DNA of 64,000 nucleotides. It comes from Streptomyces sp. NBC_01298. GTDB lineage: Bacteria; Actinomycetota; Actinomycetes; Streptomycetales; Streptomycetaceae. The DNA lies in contig NZ_CP108416.1 of the NCBI RefSeq assembly GCF_035978755.1, positions 1-64,000 on the forward strand. Reading direction: 5' to 3'. A program made the translations under genes and the position numbers. The notes under the pieces were generated by a model, which was given only the letters and a program-made list of their open reading frames with translations, had not been told where the DNA came from and did no database searches. Numbering within the stretch: the first letter of the stretch is position 1; each line of letters starts with the position of its first letter. This document shows, piece by piece, positions 50,910-60,138 of the stretch.

Positions 50910-51386
50910 GTGTTCAACGACCTAGGACCACTGGAAGTAGCGACGCTCGTGCTGCTCTCCGTGCTCATCTTCGGCCCGGACAAGCTGCCGAAGGTGATTC
51001 AGGATGTGACCGGCTTCATCCGGAAGATCAAATCCTTCTCGGACAGCGCCAAGCAGGACATCCGCGCCGAGCTCGGCCCCGAGTTCAAGGACTTCGACTT
51101 CGAGGACCTCAATCCCAAGACGTTCATCCGGAAGCAGCTGGGCAGCGACGGACTGGGGCTGGAGGAGATCCGCGACAGCCTCGACCTGCGCAAAGAACTG
51201 ACGGAGGTCACCGAGGCGGTGAACAGCCGTCGGGACGAGCCGTCCAGCGGCTCCGAATCCGCGTCCTCGGTTCCCGGCGGCGCCCGCCACGACCTGAACA
51301 AGGACAGTGGTCCGGTCCTGGAGAAGGCTTCCTCCTCTTCGGCGGCCCGGGACTCCCGTCCGCGGTTCGACGACGACACCACCTGA
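50910..51386 (+). CDS. tatB: Sec-independent translocase subunit TatB
   Basis: A 158-residue TatB. The N-terminus MFNDLGPLEVATLVLLSVLI has the single membrane helix, followed by the FGPDKLP hinge, an amphipathic helix (VIQDVTGFIRKIKSFSDSAK) and the actinobacterial TatB block FEDLNPKTFIRKQL. The last 60 residues are Ser/Arg-rich and disordered. TatB binds twin-arginine precursors together with TatC. The GTG has GAGGAG upstream. In Streptomyces the housekeeping tatB does not normally neighbour mevalonate genes, so this looks like a cluster-borne copy that would serve the Tat-signal haloperoxidases. Confidence 0.88.
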   Translation: MFNDLGPLEVATLVLLSVLIFGPDKLPKVIQDVTGFIRKIKSFSDSAKQDIRAELGPEFKDFDFEDLNPKTFIRKQLGSDGLGLEEIRDSLDLRKELTEVTEAVNSRRDEPSSGSESASSVPGGARHDLNKDSGPVLEKASSSSAARDSRPRFDDDTT

Positions 51387-51535
51387 GACTGCCTGTCGCC
51401 GTCTGACACCGCGACGGCACCTGGCCGCGAACCCGGGCAGTCGCCCCCCTAGAGCCTGTCGTAGGCGCCTTCCACCCGTCTCCCGCCGGCCCGGCCACGT
51501 CGACCTGACAGACCGCCAACACCTGCCCCTTCCCT

Positions 51536-51569
51536 GCGCTCCCGGCCCTCCCCCAAGGGCCGGGAGCGC
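51536..51569 (+). terminator. Hairpin terminator after tatB
   Basis: Perfect 14 bp arms (GCGCTCCCGGCCCT) around a 6-base loop, directly ahead of the mevalonate promoter module. Confidence 0.65.
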
Positions 51570-51590
51570 TTCCGCATGCCCTCCCGGACG

Positions 51591-51672
51591 GAGTGACCTA
51601 CGTCACTTCGGACACCCTTGGCGTGGAGGTGGGACCCGTGTCACTATTTACGCACGTCTCCCCTGCCCAAAA
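51591..51672 (+). promoter_or_regulatory. Conserved promoter module B (mevalonate operon)
   Basis: Rightward counterpart of the module at 39370-39452. The perfect dyad AGTGAC-CTAC-GTCACT (51592-51607) lies 10 bases upstream of the -35 TTGGCG (51618-51623), which is 18 bases from the -10 CACTAT (51642-51647); GCACG and TGCCCAAAA follow. The two modules differ by a single-base length change. Confidence 0.7.
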
Positions 51673-51975
51673 ATAAATTCGGGCCCGGGAGTTGGGTGCC
51701 GCGGCTCCCCATCCTGGTCGCCCCCACAAGGTGACGGATGCGCACGCCGGATCGCCGGCGGGACCGCTCGAAAACGGGTGCCTACAACCCCGTTCACCAT
51801 CTCCACGCCACATGTACCGACCCGCGCCCTGCGCGGCGGTAGAAGCCGCCCGCCTGCCCGGGATCCTGCCCCACCTGGATCAGCCGCGCCCTGAAGGGCT
51901 CCGGCACTGGTCCGCTCTTCCTAGAACCCCGAATTACGCGATCTGCGCAAAATACGATATTTGGAGCTGAGTGCG

Positions 51976-52980
51976 TTGACTCTACCAACCTCAGCGGCGG
52001 GGGTGTCAGAAGGCCGCTGGGTCCGCTCAGTCGGTACCGGCCGCGCCCACGCCAAGTCCATTTTGCTGGGGGAGCACGCGGTCGTCTACGGAGCTCCGGC
52101 CATCGCTCTTCCGGTTCCGCAGCTGCCGGTCACGGCGAGCGCCGGATGGTCGTCGAGCACCCGTGACGAACCGGGCGGCGTGTCCTTCACCACCACCGGT
52201 TCCGCCTGGCGGCAGGTGGGGACGGAGGGCTCCGAGGGGCTGCGTCGGCTCACCACCGAGTTCAGGACCGCCATGGGGCTGGAAAGCGCACCGCACCTCG
52301 ACGTGATCGTCGACGGTTCGATTCCGCTCGGCCGCGGACTCGGGTCCAGCGCGGCGGTCGCGCGCGCCGTGGTCCTCGCCCTCGCCGACCTCGTCGGCCG
52401 CGAGGTGTCGGACCGGGAGACGTTCGACCTGGTGCAGACGGCCGAGAACGTGGTGCACGGCCGGGCCAGTGGCGTCGACGCCGCGACGGTCGGAGCATCC
52501 GCCCCGCTGCTGTTCCAGTCGGGCGAGACCCGGCAGCTGAACGTCGGCTGCGACGGGTTGTTCGTCATCGCGGACAGCGGCGACTACGGCAGCACCAAGG
52601 ACGCCGTGGCTCTGCTGCGCGAGGGGTTCGAGCGCCACGCGGGTGCCCAGGAGAGGTTCGTGGGCCGCGCCACCGAGCTGACCGCGGAGGCCACTGTCGC
52701 CCTCGCCGAAGGCAAGCCGGAAGAGCTGGGCTCGAAGCTCACCGACTACCACGCCCTGCTCCGCGCGGGCGGGCTCAGCACCGAGCGGATCGAGGCGATG
52801 GTCAGCGCCGCGCTCGAGGCGGGCGCCCTCGGCGCCAAGATCACAGGAGGCGGTCTGGGCGGCTGCGTGCTCGCCCTGACCCAGCCCGAACAAGCCAGAG
52901 AAGTCACCCGGCAGCTGCACGAGGCCGGGGCCGTGCAGACGTGGGTCGTACCACTGAGGAGGCTCGTCAACCATGTCTGA
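51976..52980 (+). CDS. mvk: Mevalonate kinase
   Basis: A 334-residue GHMP kinase that phosphorylates mevalonate. It shows GRAHAKSILLGEHAVVYGAP at the start and the ATP loop PLGRGLGSSAAVARA, and ends with KITGGGLGGCVLAL. It follows the mevalonate kinase of the naphterpin producer Streptomyces CL190 closely, including the LTLPTSAAGVSE start. The TTG at 51976 is chosen because GGAG lies nine bases upstream; a TTG at 51961 would add five residues. First gene of the mevalonate operon; it overlaps the next gene by eight bases. Confidence 0.93.
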   Translation: MTLPTSAAGVSEGRWVRSVGTGRAHAKSILLGEHAVVYGAPAIALPVPQLPVTASAGWSSSTRDEPGGVSFTTTGSAWRQVGTEGSEGLRRLTTEFRTAMGLESAPHLDVIVDGSIPLGRGLGSSAAVARAVVLALADLVGREVSDRETFDLVQTAENVVHGRASGVDAATVGASAPLLFQSGETRQLNVGCDGLFVIADSGDYGSTKDAVALLREGFERHAGAQERFVGRATELTAEATVALAEGKPEELGSKLTDYHALLRAGGLSTERIEAMVSAALEAGALGAKITGGGLGGCVLALTQPEQAREVTRQLHEAGAVQTWVVPLRRLVNHV

Positions 52981-54022
52981 GCAGCAGACGCTGATCCGAC
53001 CGTCAGGACAGGGCGACGCGACGGGGGCAACCGCCGTCGCGCACCCGAACATCGCGCTCATCAAGTACTGGGGCAAGCGCGACGAGCAGTTGTTCCTGCC
53101 CTGGACCAGCAGCCTGTCGATGACCCTGGACATCTTCCCCACGACCACCCGGGTCCGGCTCGACGCCGATGCCGGTCACGACGAAGTGACCTTCAACGGC
53201 GTGCCCGCGACGGGCGAGGCCGAGCGGCGCATCGTCGCCTTCCTCGACCTCGTACGGGAGAGGGCCGGGGTCCCCCACCGGGCCGTCGTGGACACCCGCA
53301 ACACCGTCCCCACCGGAGCGGGCCTGGCCTCCTCCGCCAGTGGGTTCGCCGCCCTGGCCGTGTCCGCGGCCGCCGCGTACGGACTCGGCCAGGGCGCCAC
53401 CGCGCTGTCACGCCTGGCCCGGCGAGGATCCGGGTCGGCGTCACGGTCGATCTTCGGCGGCTTCGCCGCCTGGAACGCGGGCACGCACACGGCTCCGGCC
53501 GCCGAAGCCGACCTCAGCTCCTACGCCGAGCCGGTCCCCACGGCGGAACTCGACCCCGCGCTGGTCATCGCGGTGGTCAACGCCGGCCCCAAGGACGTGT
53601 CCAGCCGTGTGGCCATGCGCCGCACGGTCGACACGTCACCGCTGTTCGAGCCGTGGGCCGAATCGAGCAAGGTCGACCTGGTCGAGATGCGGGCGGCGCT
53701 GCTGCGCGGCGACCTCGACGCGGTCGGCGAGATCGCGGAGCGCAACGCGCTCGGCATGCACGCCACCATGCTGGGGGCCCGCCCCGCGGTGCGCTACCTG
53801 TCGCCCGCCTCGCTCACGGTGCTCGACAGCGTGCTGCAGCTCAGGCGGGACGGAATCTCCGCCTACGCGACCATGGACGCCGGTCCGAACGTCAAGGTGC
53901 TCTGCCATCGGGCGGACGCCGACCGGGTGGCCGCGGTCGTACGCGCCGCCGCCGCCGGTGGCGCGGTGCACGTCGCCGGGCCCGGACAGGGCGCCCGTCT
54001 GCTGAACGAAGACGGCCGATGA
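52973..54022 (+). CDS. mvaD: Diphosphomevalonate decarboxylase
   Basis: A 349-residue GHMP-type enzyme that decarboxylates mevalonate diphosphate to isopentenyl diphosphate. Typical blocks are AHPNIALIKYWGKRDEQLFLP near the start, the phosphate loop PTGAGLASSASGFAALA and the substrate-side segment NAGPKDVSSR. It overlaps mevalonate kinase by eight bases and phosphomevalonate kinase by four (ATGA), so translation of the operon is tightly coupled. Confidence 0.93.
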   Translation: MSEQQTLIRPSGQGDATGATAVAHPNIALIKYWGKRDEQLFLPWTSSLSMTLDIFPTTTRVRLDADAGHDEVTFNGVPATGEAERRIVAFLDLVRERAGVPHRAVVDTRNTVPTGAGLASSASGFAALAVSAAAAYGLGQGATALSRLARRGSGSASRSIFGGFAAWNAGTHTAPAAEADLSSYAEPVPTAELDPALVIAVVNAGPKDVSSRVAMRRTVDTSPLFEPWAESSKVDLVEMRAALLRGDLDAVGEIAERNALGMHATMLGARPAVRYLSPASLTVLDSVLQLRRDGISAYATMDAGPNVKVLCHRADADRVAAVVRAAAAGGAVHVAGPGQGARLLNEDGR

Positions 54023-55134
54023 CCTCCGGGCGCACCGTCGTCCGCAGTGCGCCGGGCAAGCTGTTCGTCGCGGGCGAGTACGCGGTGGTGGAACCCGGCA
54101 CCCCGGCGATCCTGGTCGCCGTGGACCGGGAGATCACCGTCCTCGTGTCCGGCTCCGGCGAGGCCGACGTCGTGATCTCCTCCGACCTCGGTGCGCGAGC
54201 GGTGTGCTGGCAATGGCAGGACGGCCGGCTCGACGTCCACGGCGAGGAGGACTCGCAGGGCGCGCGCGTCGCACTGGCCCACGTGGTCTCGGCGATCGAG
54301 ACCGTGGCCGGACTGCTTGCCGAACGCGGCCTGCCCGTTCCCCCGCTGAGCATCTCCGTCAGCAGCCGGCTGCACGAGAACGGCCGCAAGTTCGGCCTGG
54401 GTTCGAGCGGCGCGGTGACCGTGGCGACCGTGGACGCCGTCGCGTCCTTCTGCGACTTGGAGCTGTCGCTCGACTCCCGGTTCCGGCTGGCCATGATCGC
54501 CGGCGCCCGGATCGACCCCAAGGGCTCCGGGGGCGACCTCGCCGCCAGTACCTGGGGCGGCTGGATCGCCTACCAGGCGCCCGACCGGGACTTCGTACTC
54601 GGCCTGGCCCTGCGCGAGGGCATCGAGGAAGCGCTGCGCGCCCCCTGGCCCGGTTTCGCAGTGCGCCGGCTTCCGCCACCGGCCGGCCTCTCCCTGGAGG
54701 TCGGCTGGACCGGGAACCCGGCTTCCACCACCTCGCTCGTGTCCAGCCTGCACCGGCGGACCTGGCGGGGCACCGCCTCGCACCGCGCGTTCGTGGAAAC
54801 CAGCAACGACTTCGTACGCGCCTCGATCACGGCGCTCGAGGCCGGGGACGGCCCGGGACTGCTGCACCAGCTGCGGCGGGCCCGGCAGGAGCTGGCCCGC
54901 CTGGACGAAGAGGTCGGCCTCGGCATCTTCACCACCGAGCTGACGGCGCTGTGCGAAGCCGCCGAAGGCGTCGGCGGCGCCGCCAAGCCCTCCGGGGCGG
55001 GCGGCGGCGACTGCGGCATCGCCCTGCTGGACACCGGGGCTCCGCACGACATCTCACACGTACGGCAACGGTGGGCCGCCGCAGGGGTGCTGCCCCTGCA
55101 TGTCCGTCCCACCACCGAAGGGATCGAGGAATGA
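54019..55134 (+). CDS. mvaK2: Phosphomevalonate kinase
   Basis: A 371-residue GHMP kinase that makes mevalonate diphosphate. Landmarks are APGKLFVAGEYAVVEPGTPA at residues 11-30, KFGLGSSGAVTVATVDAVAS as the ATP loop, and KPSGAGGGDCGIALL near the end. The start lies within the stop of the decarboxylase gene (ATGA), and the stop overlaps the isomerase start in the same way. Confidence 0.93.
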   Translation: MTSGRTVVRSAPGKLFVAGEYAVVEPGTPAILVAVDREITVLVSGSGEADVVISSDLGARAVCWQWQDGRLDVHGEEDSQGARVALAHVVSAIETVAGLLAERGLPVPPLSISVSSRLHENGRKFGLGSSGAVTVATVDAVASFCDLELSLDSRFRLAMIAGARIDPKGSGGDLAASTWGGWIAYQAPDRDFVLGLALREGIEEALRAPWPGFAVRRLPPPAGLSLEVGWTGNPASTTSLVSSLHRRTWRGTASHRAFVETSNDFVRASITALEAGDGPGLLHQLRRARQELARLDEEVGLGIFTTELTALCEAAEGVGGAAKPSGAGGGDCGIALLDTGAPHDISHVRQRWAAAGVLPLHVRPTTEGIEE

Positions 55135-56222
55135 GCGCTCAGCGCAAGGACGACCACGTCCGGCTCGCCATCGAGCAGCAGGACACCCGCAGTGGGATCA
55201 ACCAGTTCGACGAGGTGTCGTTCGTCCACCACGCCCTGGCCGGGATCGACCGGCAGGACGTGTCCCTGGCCACGACCTTCGCCGGGATCTCCTGGCAGGC
55301 GCCGCTCTACATCAACGCGATGACCGGCGGCACCGCCAAGACCGGCATCATCAACCGGGACCTGGCGATCGCCGCCCGCGAGACCGGAGTGGCCATCGCC
55401 TCGGGTTCCGTGCACGCCTACCTCAAGGACCCGTCCTGCGTGGACACCTTCCAGGTGCTGCGCCGGGAGAACCCGGACGGGTTCGTCATGGCGAACGTCA
55501 ACGCGACCGCCTCGGTCGAGAACGCCCAGCGCGCCATCGACCTGCTGGAGGCCAACGCCCTGCAGATCCACATCAACACGGCGCAGGAAACCGCCATGCC
55601 GGAGGGCGACCGGTCCTTCGGGTCCTGGGTCTCGCAGATCGAGAAGATCACCTCTGCCGTCGACGTCCCGGTGATCGTCAAGGAGGTCGGCAACGGCCTC
55701 AGCCGCGAGACCGTCCTGACGCTCCAGCAGCTGGGCGTCAGCGTGGCGGACCTCGGCGGCCGCGGCGGCACCGACTTCGCCCGGATCGAGAACGGCCGCC
55801 GGCCGCTCGGCGACTACGCCTTCCTCGACAACTGGGGACAGTCCACCGCCGCCTGCCTCCTCGACTCCCGGGACGCGGGTCTGCCCGTGCTCGCCTCCGG
55901 CGGTGTGCGCAACCCGCTCGACGTCGCCCGCGCGCTGGCGCTCGGCGCCTCCGGTGTCGGAGCGTCCGGGGTGTTCCTGCGCACCCTGCTCGACGGCGGC
56001 GTCGAGGCGCTGATCGCGCAGATCTCGAACTGGCTGGACCAGCTGGCGGCCTTGCAGACCATGCTCGGCGCACGCACCCCGGCAGACCTCTCCGGCCTGG
56101 ATCTGCTGATCCACGGCACCCTTCGTTCCTTCTGCGCCGACCGGGGCATCGACACGCGGCAGCTCGCCCAGCGTTCCCGGTCCGTCGGCGACCTTCACGA
56201 GATGACGGGAAGCACACGATGA
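55131..56222 (+). CDS. fni: Type 2 isopentenyl diphosphate isomerase (FMN-dependent)
   Basis: A 363-residue TIM-barrel flavoenzyme that converts IPP to DMAPP, needed for the dimethylallyl group and to prime prenyl elongation. Motifs are RKDDHVRLA at residues 5-13, YINAMTGGTAKTG, HINTAQE (about 150-156), and the FMN-phosphate loops GGRGGTDFARIE and LASGGVRNPLDVARALALGA. Type 2 enzymes are the usual partner of bacterial mevalonate operons. It overlaps both neighbours by four bases. Confidence 0.94.
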   Translation: MSAQRKDDHVRLAIEQQDTRSGINQFDEVSFVHHALAGIDRQDVSLATTFAGISWQAPLYINAMTGGTAKTGIINRDLAIAARETGVAIASGSVHAYLKDPSCVDTFQVLRRENPDGFVMANVNATASVENAQRAIDLLEANALQIHINTAQETAMPEGDRSFGSWVSQIEKITSAVDVPVIVKEVGNGLSRETVLTLQQLGVSVADLGGRGGTDFARIENGRRPLGDYAFLDNWGQSTAACLLDSRDAGLPVLASGGVRNPLDVARALALGASGVGASGVFLRTLLDGGVEALIAQISNWLDQLAALQTMLGARTPADLSGLDLLIHGTLRSFCADRGIDTRQLAQRSRSVGDLHEMTGSTR

Positions 56223-57274
56223 CCGAAGCACACGCGATTGCCGGGGTCCCGATGAAGTGGGTGGGCCCCGTCCGCATCTCGGGGAACGTCGCCGAGACCG
56301 AGACCCTCGTCCCCCTGGCCACCTACGAGACCCCGCTGTGGCCGTCCGTGGGCCGCGGGGCCAAGGTGTCCCGGCTCGCCGAGAAGGGCATCGTCGCCAC
56401 GCTCGTCGACGAGCGCATGACCCGTTCGGTGCTCGTCGAGGCGGTGGACGCGCAGACCGCGTACACGGCCGCCCTGACCATCCAGGCACGGATCGACGAG
56501 CTGCGCGACGTGGTGCGCGCCGGCAGCCGGTTCGCCGAGCTGATCAACATCCGGCACGAGATCAACGCGAACCTGCTCTTCATCCGCTTCGAGTTCTCCA
56601 CCGGCGACGCGTCGGGCCACAACATGGCCACGCTCGCCTCCGAGGCGCTCCTGGCGCACCTGCTGGAGACCATTCCCGGCATCTCCTACGGCTCGATCTC
56701 CGGCAACTACTGCTCGGACAAGAAGGCCACCGCGATCAACGGGATCCTCGGCCGCGGCAAGAACGTGATCACCGAGATCCTCATCCCGCGCGATGTGGTG
56801 ACCGGCGTCCTGCACACGACCGCCGCCAAGGTGGTCCAGCTGAACATCCGCAAGAACCTCCTCGGGACCCTGCTCGCCGGCGGCATCCGCTCGGCGAACG
56901 CCCACTACGCGAACATGCTGCTCGGGTTCTACCTGGCCACCGGCCAGGACGCGGCCAACATCGTCGAAGGCTCCCAGGGCGTCACGATGGCCGAGGACCG
57001 CGACGGCGACCTCTACTTCTCCTGCACCCTGCCGAACCTGATCGTCGGCACGGTGGGCAACGGCAAGGGCCTCGGGTTCGTGGAGACGAACCTGACCCGC
57101 CTCGGCTGCAAGGAAGACCGCGAGCCCGGCGCGAACGCGCGCCGGCTCGCCGTCATCGGGGCGGCGACGGTGCTGTGCGGCGAGCTCTCGCTGCTCGCGG
57201 CACAGACGAACCCGGGCGAACTCATGCGCTCTCACATCCTGCTGGAACGCGAATCAGTAAAGGTTGGTGTCTAA
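56219..57274 (+). CDS. hmgR: HMG-CoA reductase
   Basis: A 351-residue soluble reductase that makes mevalonate from HMG-CoA with NADPH. Recognisable parts are INIRHEINANLLFIRFEFST, ATGDASGHN-like segment STGDASGHNMAT, GNYCSDKKATAINGI, and the NIVEGSQG region. It lacks a membrane anchor, as expected for bacteria. The start overlaps the isomerase stop (ATGA). Four bases separate its stop from the HMG-CoA synthase start. Confidence 0.93.
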   Translation: MTEAHAIAGVPMKWVGPVRISGNVAETETLVPLATYETPLWPSVGRGAKVSRLAEKGIVATLVDERMTRSVLVEAVDAQTAYTAALTIQARIDELRDVVRAGSRFAELINIRHEINANLLFIRFEFSTGDASGHNMATLASEALLAHLLETIPGISYGSISGNYCSDKKATAINGILGRGKNVITEILIPRDVVTGVLHTTAAKVVQLNIRKNLLGTLLAGGIRSANAHYANMLLGFYLATGQDAANIVEGSQGVTMAEDRDGDLYFSCTLPNLIVGTVGNGKGLGFVETNLTRLGCKEDREPGANARRLAVIGAATVLCGELSLLAAQTNPGELMRSHILLERESVKVGV

Positions 57275-57277
57275 GGC

Positions 57278-58453
57278 ATGTCCAACAATTCTGCGGTCGG
57301 AATTCATGATCTGTCGTTCGCGACAACCGAATTCGTCCTGTCCCACGAGGCCCTCGCCGAGTACAACGGCACCGAGATCGGCAAGTACCACATAGGCATC
57401 GGCCAGAGGTCGATGAGCGTCCCCGCCGCCGACGAGGACATCGTCACGCTGGCCGCCGCCGCCGCCGCGCCGATCATCGCCAAGCACGGCAACGAGCGGA
57501 TCCGCACGGTCGTCTTCGCGACCGAGTCCTCGATCGACCAGGCGAAGGCCGCCGGCATCTACGTGCACTCCCTGCTCGGACTCCAGTCCGCCTGCCGGGT
57601 CGTCGAGCTCAAGCAGGCCTGCTACGGGGCGACCGCCGCCCTCCAGTTCGCCATCGGGCTCGTCAAGCGCGACCCCGACCAGCAGGTCCTCGTGATCGCG
57701 AGCGACGTCTCCAAGTACGACCTGGACAGCCCGGGCGAGTCGACCCAGGGTGCCGCCGCGGTGGCCATGCTGGTCAGCGCGGACCCCGCCCTGGTACGCA
57801 TCGAGAACGCCTCCGGCCTGTTCACCGCCGACGTCATGGACTTCTGGCGGCCGAACTACCGCAGCACCGCGCTGGTCGACGGACAGGAGTCCGTCCAGGC
57901 GTACCTGCAGGCCGTGGAAGGCAGCTGGAAGGACTACGGGGAGCAGGGCGGCCGCACGCTGGAGCAGTTCGCCGCGTTCTGCTACCACCAGCCGTTCACC
58001 AAGATGGCCTACAAGGCGCACCGCCACCTGCTCAACTACGCCGGTTTCGACACCGACAAGGACGACATCGAGCGCGCCATCGGGCAGACCGTGGCCTACA
58101 ACACGGTCGTCGGCAACAGCTACACCGCGTCGGTGTACCTCGCCCTCGCCGCGCTGCTCGACCAGGCGGACGACCTGACGGACCGGCCCATCGGCTTCCT
58201 CAGCTACGGGTCCGGCAGCGTGGCCGAGTTCTTCGCGGGAACCGTCGTACCCGGCTACCAGCAGCACCTGCGCACCGAGGCCAACCTCGAGGTCATCGCC
58301 AGGCGCAAGCCGGTCGACTACGCCGGCTACCGGGAGCTGCACGAGCGGTCCTTCCCGGCCGACGGGGGCGACCACCCCACTCCGGCGCAGACCACCGGGC
58401 CCTTCCGGTTCGCCGGTCTCAGCGGCCACAAGCGTCTCTACCAGGCGCGCTAG
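57278..58453 (+). CDS. hmgS: HMG-CoA synthase
   Basis: A 391-residue thiolase-fold enzyme that condenses acetoacetyl-CoA with acetyl-CoA. The nucleophile is C115 (ELKQACYGATAAL), the general base is E83 (FATESSID), and the conserved His is in FCYHQPFTKMAYKAHRHL. It ends the tightly packed part of the operon; a strong hairpin follows before the NphT7 gene. Confidence 0.94.
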   Translation: MSNNSAVGIHDLSFATTEFVLSHEALAEYNGTEIGKYHIGIGQRSMSVPAADEDIVTLAAAAAAPIIAKHGNERIRTVVFATESSIDQAKAAGIYVHSLLGLQSACRVVELKQACYGATAALQFAIGLVKRDPDQQVLVIASDVSKYDLDSPGESTQGAAAVAMLVSADPALVRIENASGLFTADVMDFWRPNYRSTALVDGQESVQAYLQAVEGSWKDYGEQGGRTLEQFAAFCYHQPFTKMAYKAHRHLLNYAGFDTDKDDIERAIGQTVAYNTVVGNSYTASVYLALAALLDQADDLTDRPIGFLSYGSGSVAEFFAGTVVPGYQQHLRTEANLEVIARRKPVDYAGYRELHERSFPADGGDHPTPAQTTGPFRFAGLSGHKRLYQAR

Positions 58454-58472
58454 AGCATGATCCGGGCCCGCA

Positions 58473-58507
58473 CGTACGCGGGCGGCCTGTACGGCCGCCC
58501 GCGTACG
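58473..58507 (+). terminator. Terminator after HMG-CoA synthase
   Basis: Perfect 15 bp arms (CGTACGCGGGCGGCC) around TGTAC, 20 bases past the stop. NphT7 may therefore depend on readthrough or its own promoter. Confidence 0.65.
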
Positions 58508-58581
58508 GAGCCCGTCACGGCCGTGCGTCCGCCGGCCTTTCACACACCGTTCTCCACACCATCTGAGGGGAGGGCAGCCGC

Positions 58582-59589
58582 ATGACCGACGTCAGGATCC
58601 TCGGTACGGGTGCCTACGTGCCCGATCGAGTCGTGTCCAACGACGAGGCCGCCGCGGCAGCCGGAGTCGACGACGCATGGGTCACCGTCAAGACCGCCAT
58701 CCGTGAACGACGCTGGGCCGCCGACGACCAGGCCACCTCGGACCTGGCCGCGGCCGCGGGCCGGGCTGCCCTGGCGTCGGCCGGCATCACCGCCGACCAG
58801 TTGTCGGTGATCGTGGTCGCCACCTCCACGCCGGACCGGCCCCAGCCTCCCACCGCGTCCTACGTGCAGCAGAAGCTCGGTGCGGCCGGGGCGGCGGCCT
58901 TCGACATCAACGCCGTCTGCTCCGGGCTGGTCTTCGCGCTCTCCGCGGTCGAGGGCATACTCGCCCGACGCGGCGGACACGCGCTGGTCATCGGAGCGGA
59001 CCTGTACTCACGCATCCTGAACCCGGCCGACCGCAGGACGGTCATCCTCTTCGGAGACGGCGCGGGCGCGATGGTCCTGTCCATGGCGGGACACGACGGG
59101 GCAGAGCAGGACGGAGCCCGCCGCGGCCCCCGCATCCGGCACGTGGCGCTGCACACGTTCGGCGACAACTCGGGCCTGATCGAGGTGCCCGGCGGCGGCA
59201 GCAGGCTGCCCCTGGACCAGGCCGGGCTCGACGCCGGTCTGCAGTACTTCACCATGGACGGGCGCGGAGTACGGAGCTTCGTCTCGGACAACCTGCCCCA
59301 ACTCACCAAGGAGTTCCTCCACGAGGCCGGGGTCGTACCCGACGACATCCGTCACTTCGTGCCGCACCAGGCCAACGGCGTCATGCTCGACAGCGTCTTC
59401 GCCGATCTGGGGCTCCCTCTGGCAACCATGCACTGGACGCTGGGCGAGTACGCCAACACGGGGGCCGCCTCCATCGCGATCACCCTGGACGCGGCCGCAC
59501 GCGCCGGCGCCTTCAGCCCGGGCGATCTGATCCTCCTCGCCGGCTTCGGCGGCGGCATGTCGGTGGGATTCGCACTGGTCGAGTGGTGA
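58582..59589 (+). CDS. nphT7: Acetoacetyl-CoA synthase, KAS III-like (NphT7)
   Basis: A 335-residue thiolase-fold enzyme that condenses acetyl-CoA with malonyl-CoA to give acetoacetyl-CoA irreversibly, feeding HMG-CoA synthase. It matches NphT7 of Streptomyces CL190 along its length: RRWAADDQATSDLA, STPDRPQPPTASYVQ, catalytic C113 (NAVCSGLVFAL), SRILNPADRRTVILFGDGAG, the His in VPHQANGVMLD and the Asn in YANTGAAS. GGGAGGG precedes the ATG. NphT7 genes are hallmarks of Streptomyces mevalonate operons for terpenoid antibiotics. Confidence 0.95.
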   Translation: MTDVRILGTGAYVPDRVVSNDEAAAAAGVDDAWVTVKTAIRERRWAADDQATSDLAAAAGRAALASAGITADQLSVIVVATSTPDRPQPPTASYVQQKLGAAGAAAFDINAVCSGLVFALSAVEGILARRGGHALVIGADLYSRILNPADRRTVILFGDGAGAMVLSMAGHDGAEQDGARRGPRIRHVALHTFGDNSGLIEVPGGGSRLPLDQAGLDAGLQYFTMDGRGVRSFVSDNLPQLTKEFLHEAGVVPDDIRHFVPHQANGVMLDSVFADLGLPLATMHWTLGEYANTGAASIAITLDAAARAGAFSPGDLILLAGFGGGMSVGFALVEW

Positions 59590-59593
59590 GCGT

Positions 59594-59621
59594 GCCGCAC
59601 GGCCCGTGCGTGCCGTGCGGC
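59594..59621 (+). terminator. Terminator after NphT7 gene
   Basis: Perfect 10 bp arms (GCCGCACGGC) around an 8-base loop, starting 5 bases past the stop. Confidence 0.55.
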
Positions 59622-59795
59622 TTCGCACGCGCTGATCGCCCGGGTGCCCTCAGGCTCGAAGGCCGCTCGAAGGGCGGCTGAGCAAACGGGTGGGGGCACG
59701 GGAAGCGTCATATTCTCGGATCGCCATGGTCTAGGAAGCCGCATTCACGGATCCGCGGCACGCACCCAACTCCCCCGGCGAGAAGGAATCATCAC

Positions 59796-60092
59796 GTGAT
59801 CGGCAATCTGAAGCCCCTCGAGATCGTCCTGATCCTCGCCGTCGTCCTGCTCCTGTTCGGCGCCAAGAAGCTCCCCGACATGGCTCGTTCGCTCGGCAAG
59901 TCGGCTCGGATCCTCAAGAGCGAGGCCAAGGCGATGAAGAAGGAGAGCGAGGACCCCGCGGCGGACACCGCAGCCGCCGCGCGGACCGCTCAGCAGCCGG
60001 GTGCCGCGCCGCTCCTCACCATCGATGCGGCGCCCGGCGAGGTGCACAGCCCGCGCCCGGTGGCCGATATGAACCAGACCGTCCAGAGCTGA
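59796..60092 (+). CDS. tatA: Sec-independent translocase subunit TatA
   Basis: A 98-residue TatA, the pore-forming subunit. The N-terminal membrane helix is PLEIVLILAVVLLLFGAKKL, then PDMARSLGKSARILKSEAK as amphipathic helix, then a disordered acidic tail. The GTG has AAGGAA upstream. tatC follows 46 bases later, so the two form an operon. With tatB at 50.9 kb they flank the mevalonate operon and give the cluster a complete set of Tat subunits. Confidence 0.9.
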   Translation: MIGNLKPLEIVLILAVVLLLFGAKKLPDMARSLGKSARILKSEAKAMKKESEDPAADTAAAARTAQQPGAAPLLTIDAAPGEVHSPRPVADMNQTVQS

Positions 60093-60138
60093 AGCGTCCA
60101 CCGACCTCCGCCGCGCCGTACGAGACGAGGGACGTGCG

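Larger units (their letters stand above)
51387..51975. other. Intergenic region between tatB and the mevalonate operon
   Basis: About 590 bases without a gene. It holds the tatB terminator (51536-51569), promoter module B (51591-51672) and a leader of roughly 300 bases before the mevalonate kinase start. I see no small gene in the leader. Confidence 0.5.
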
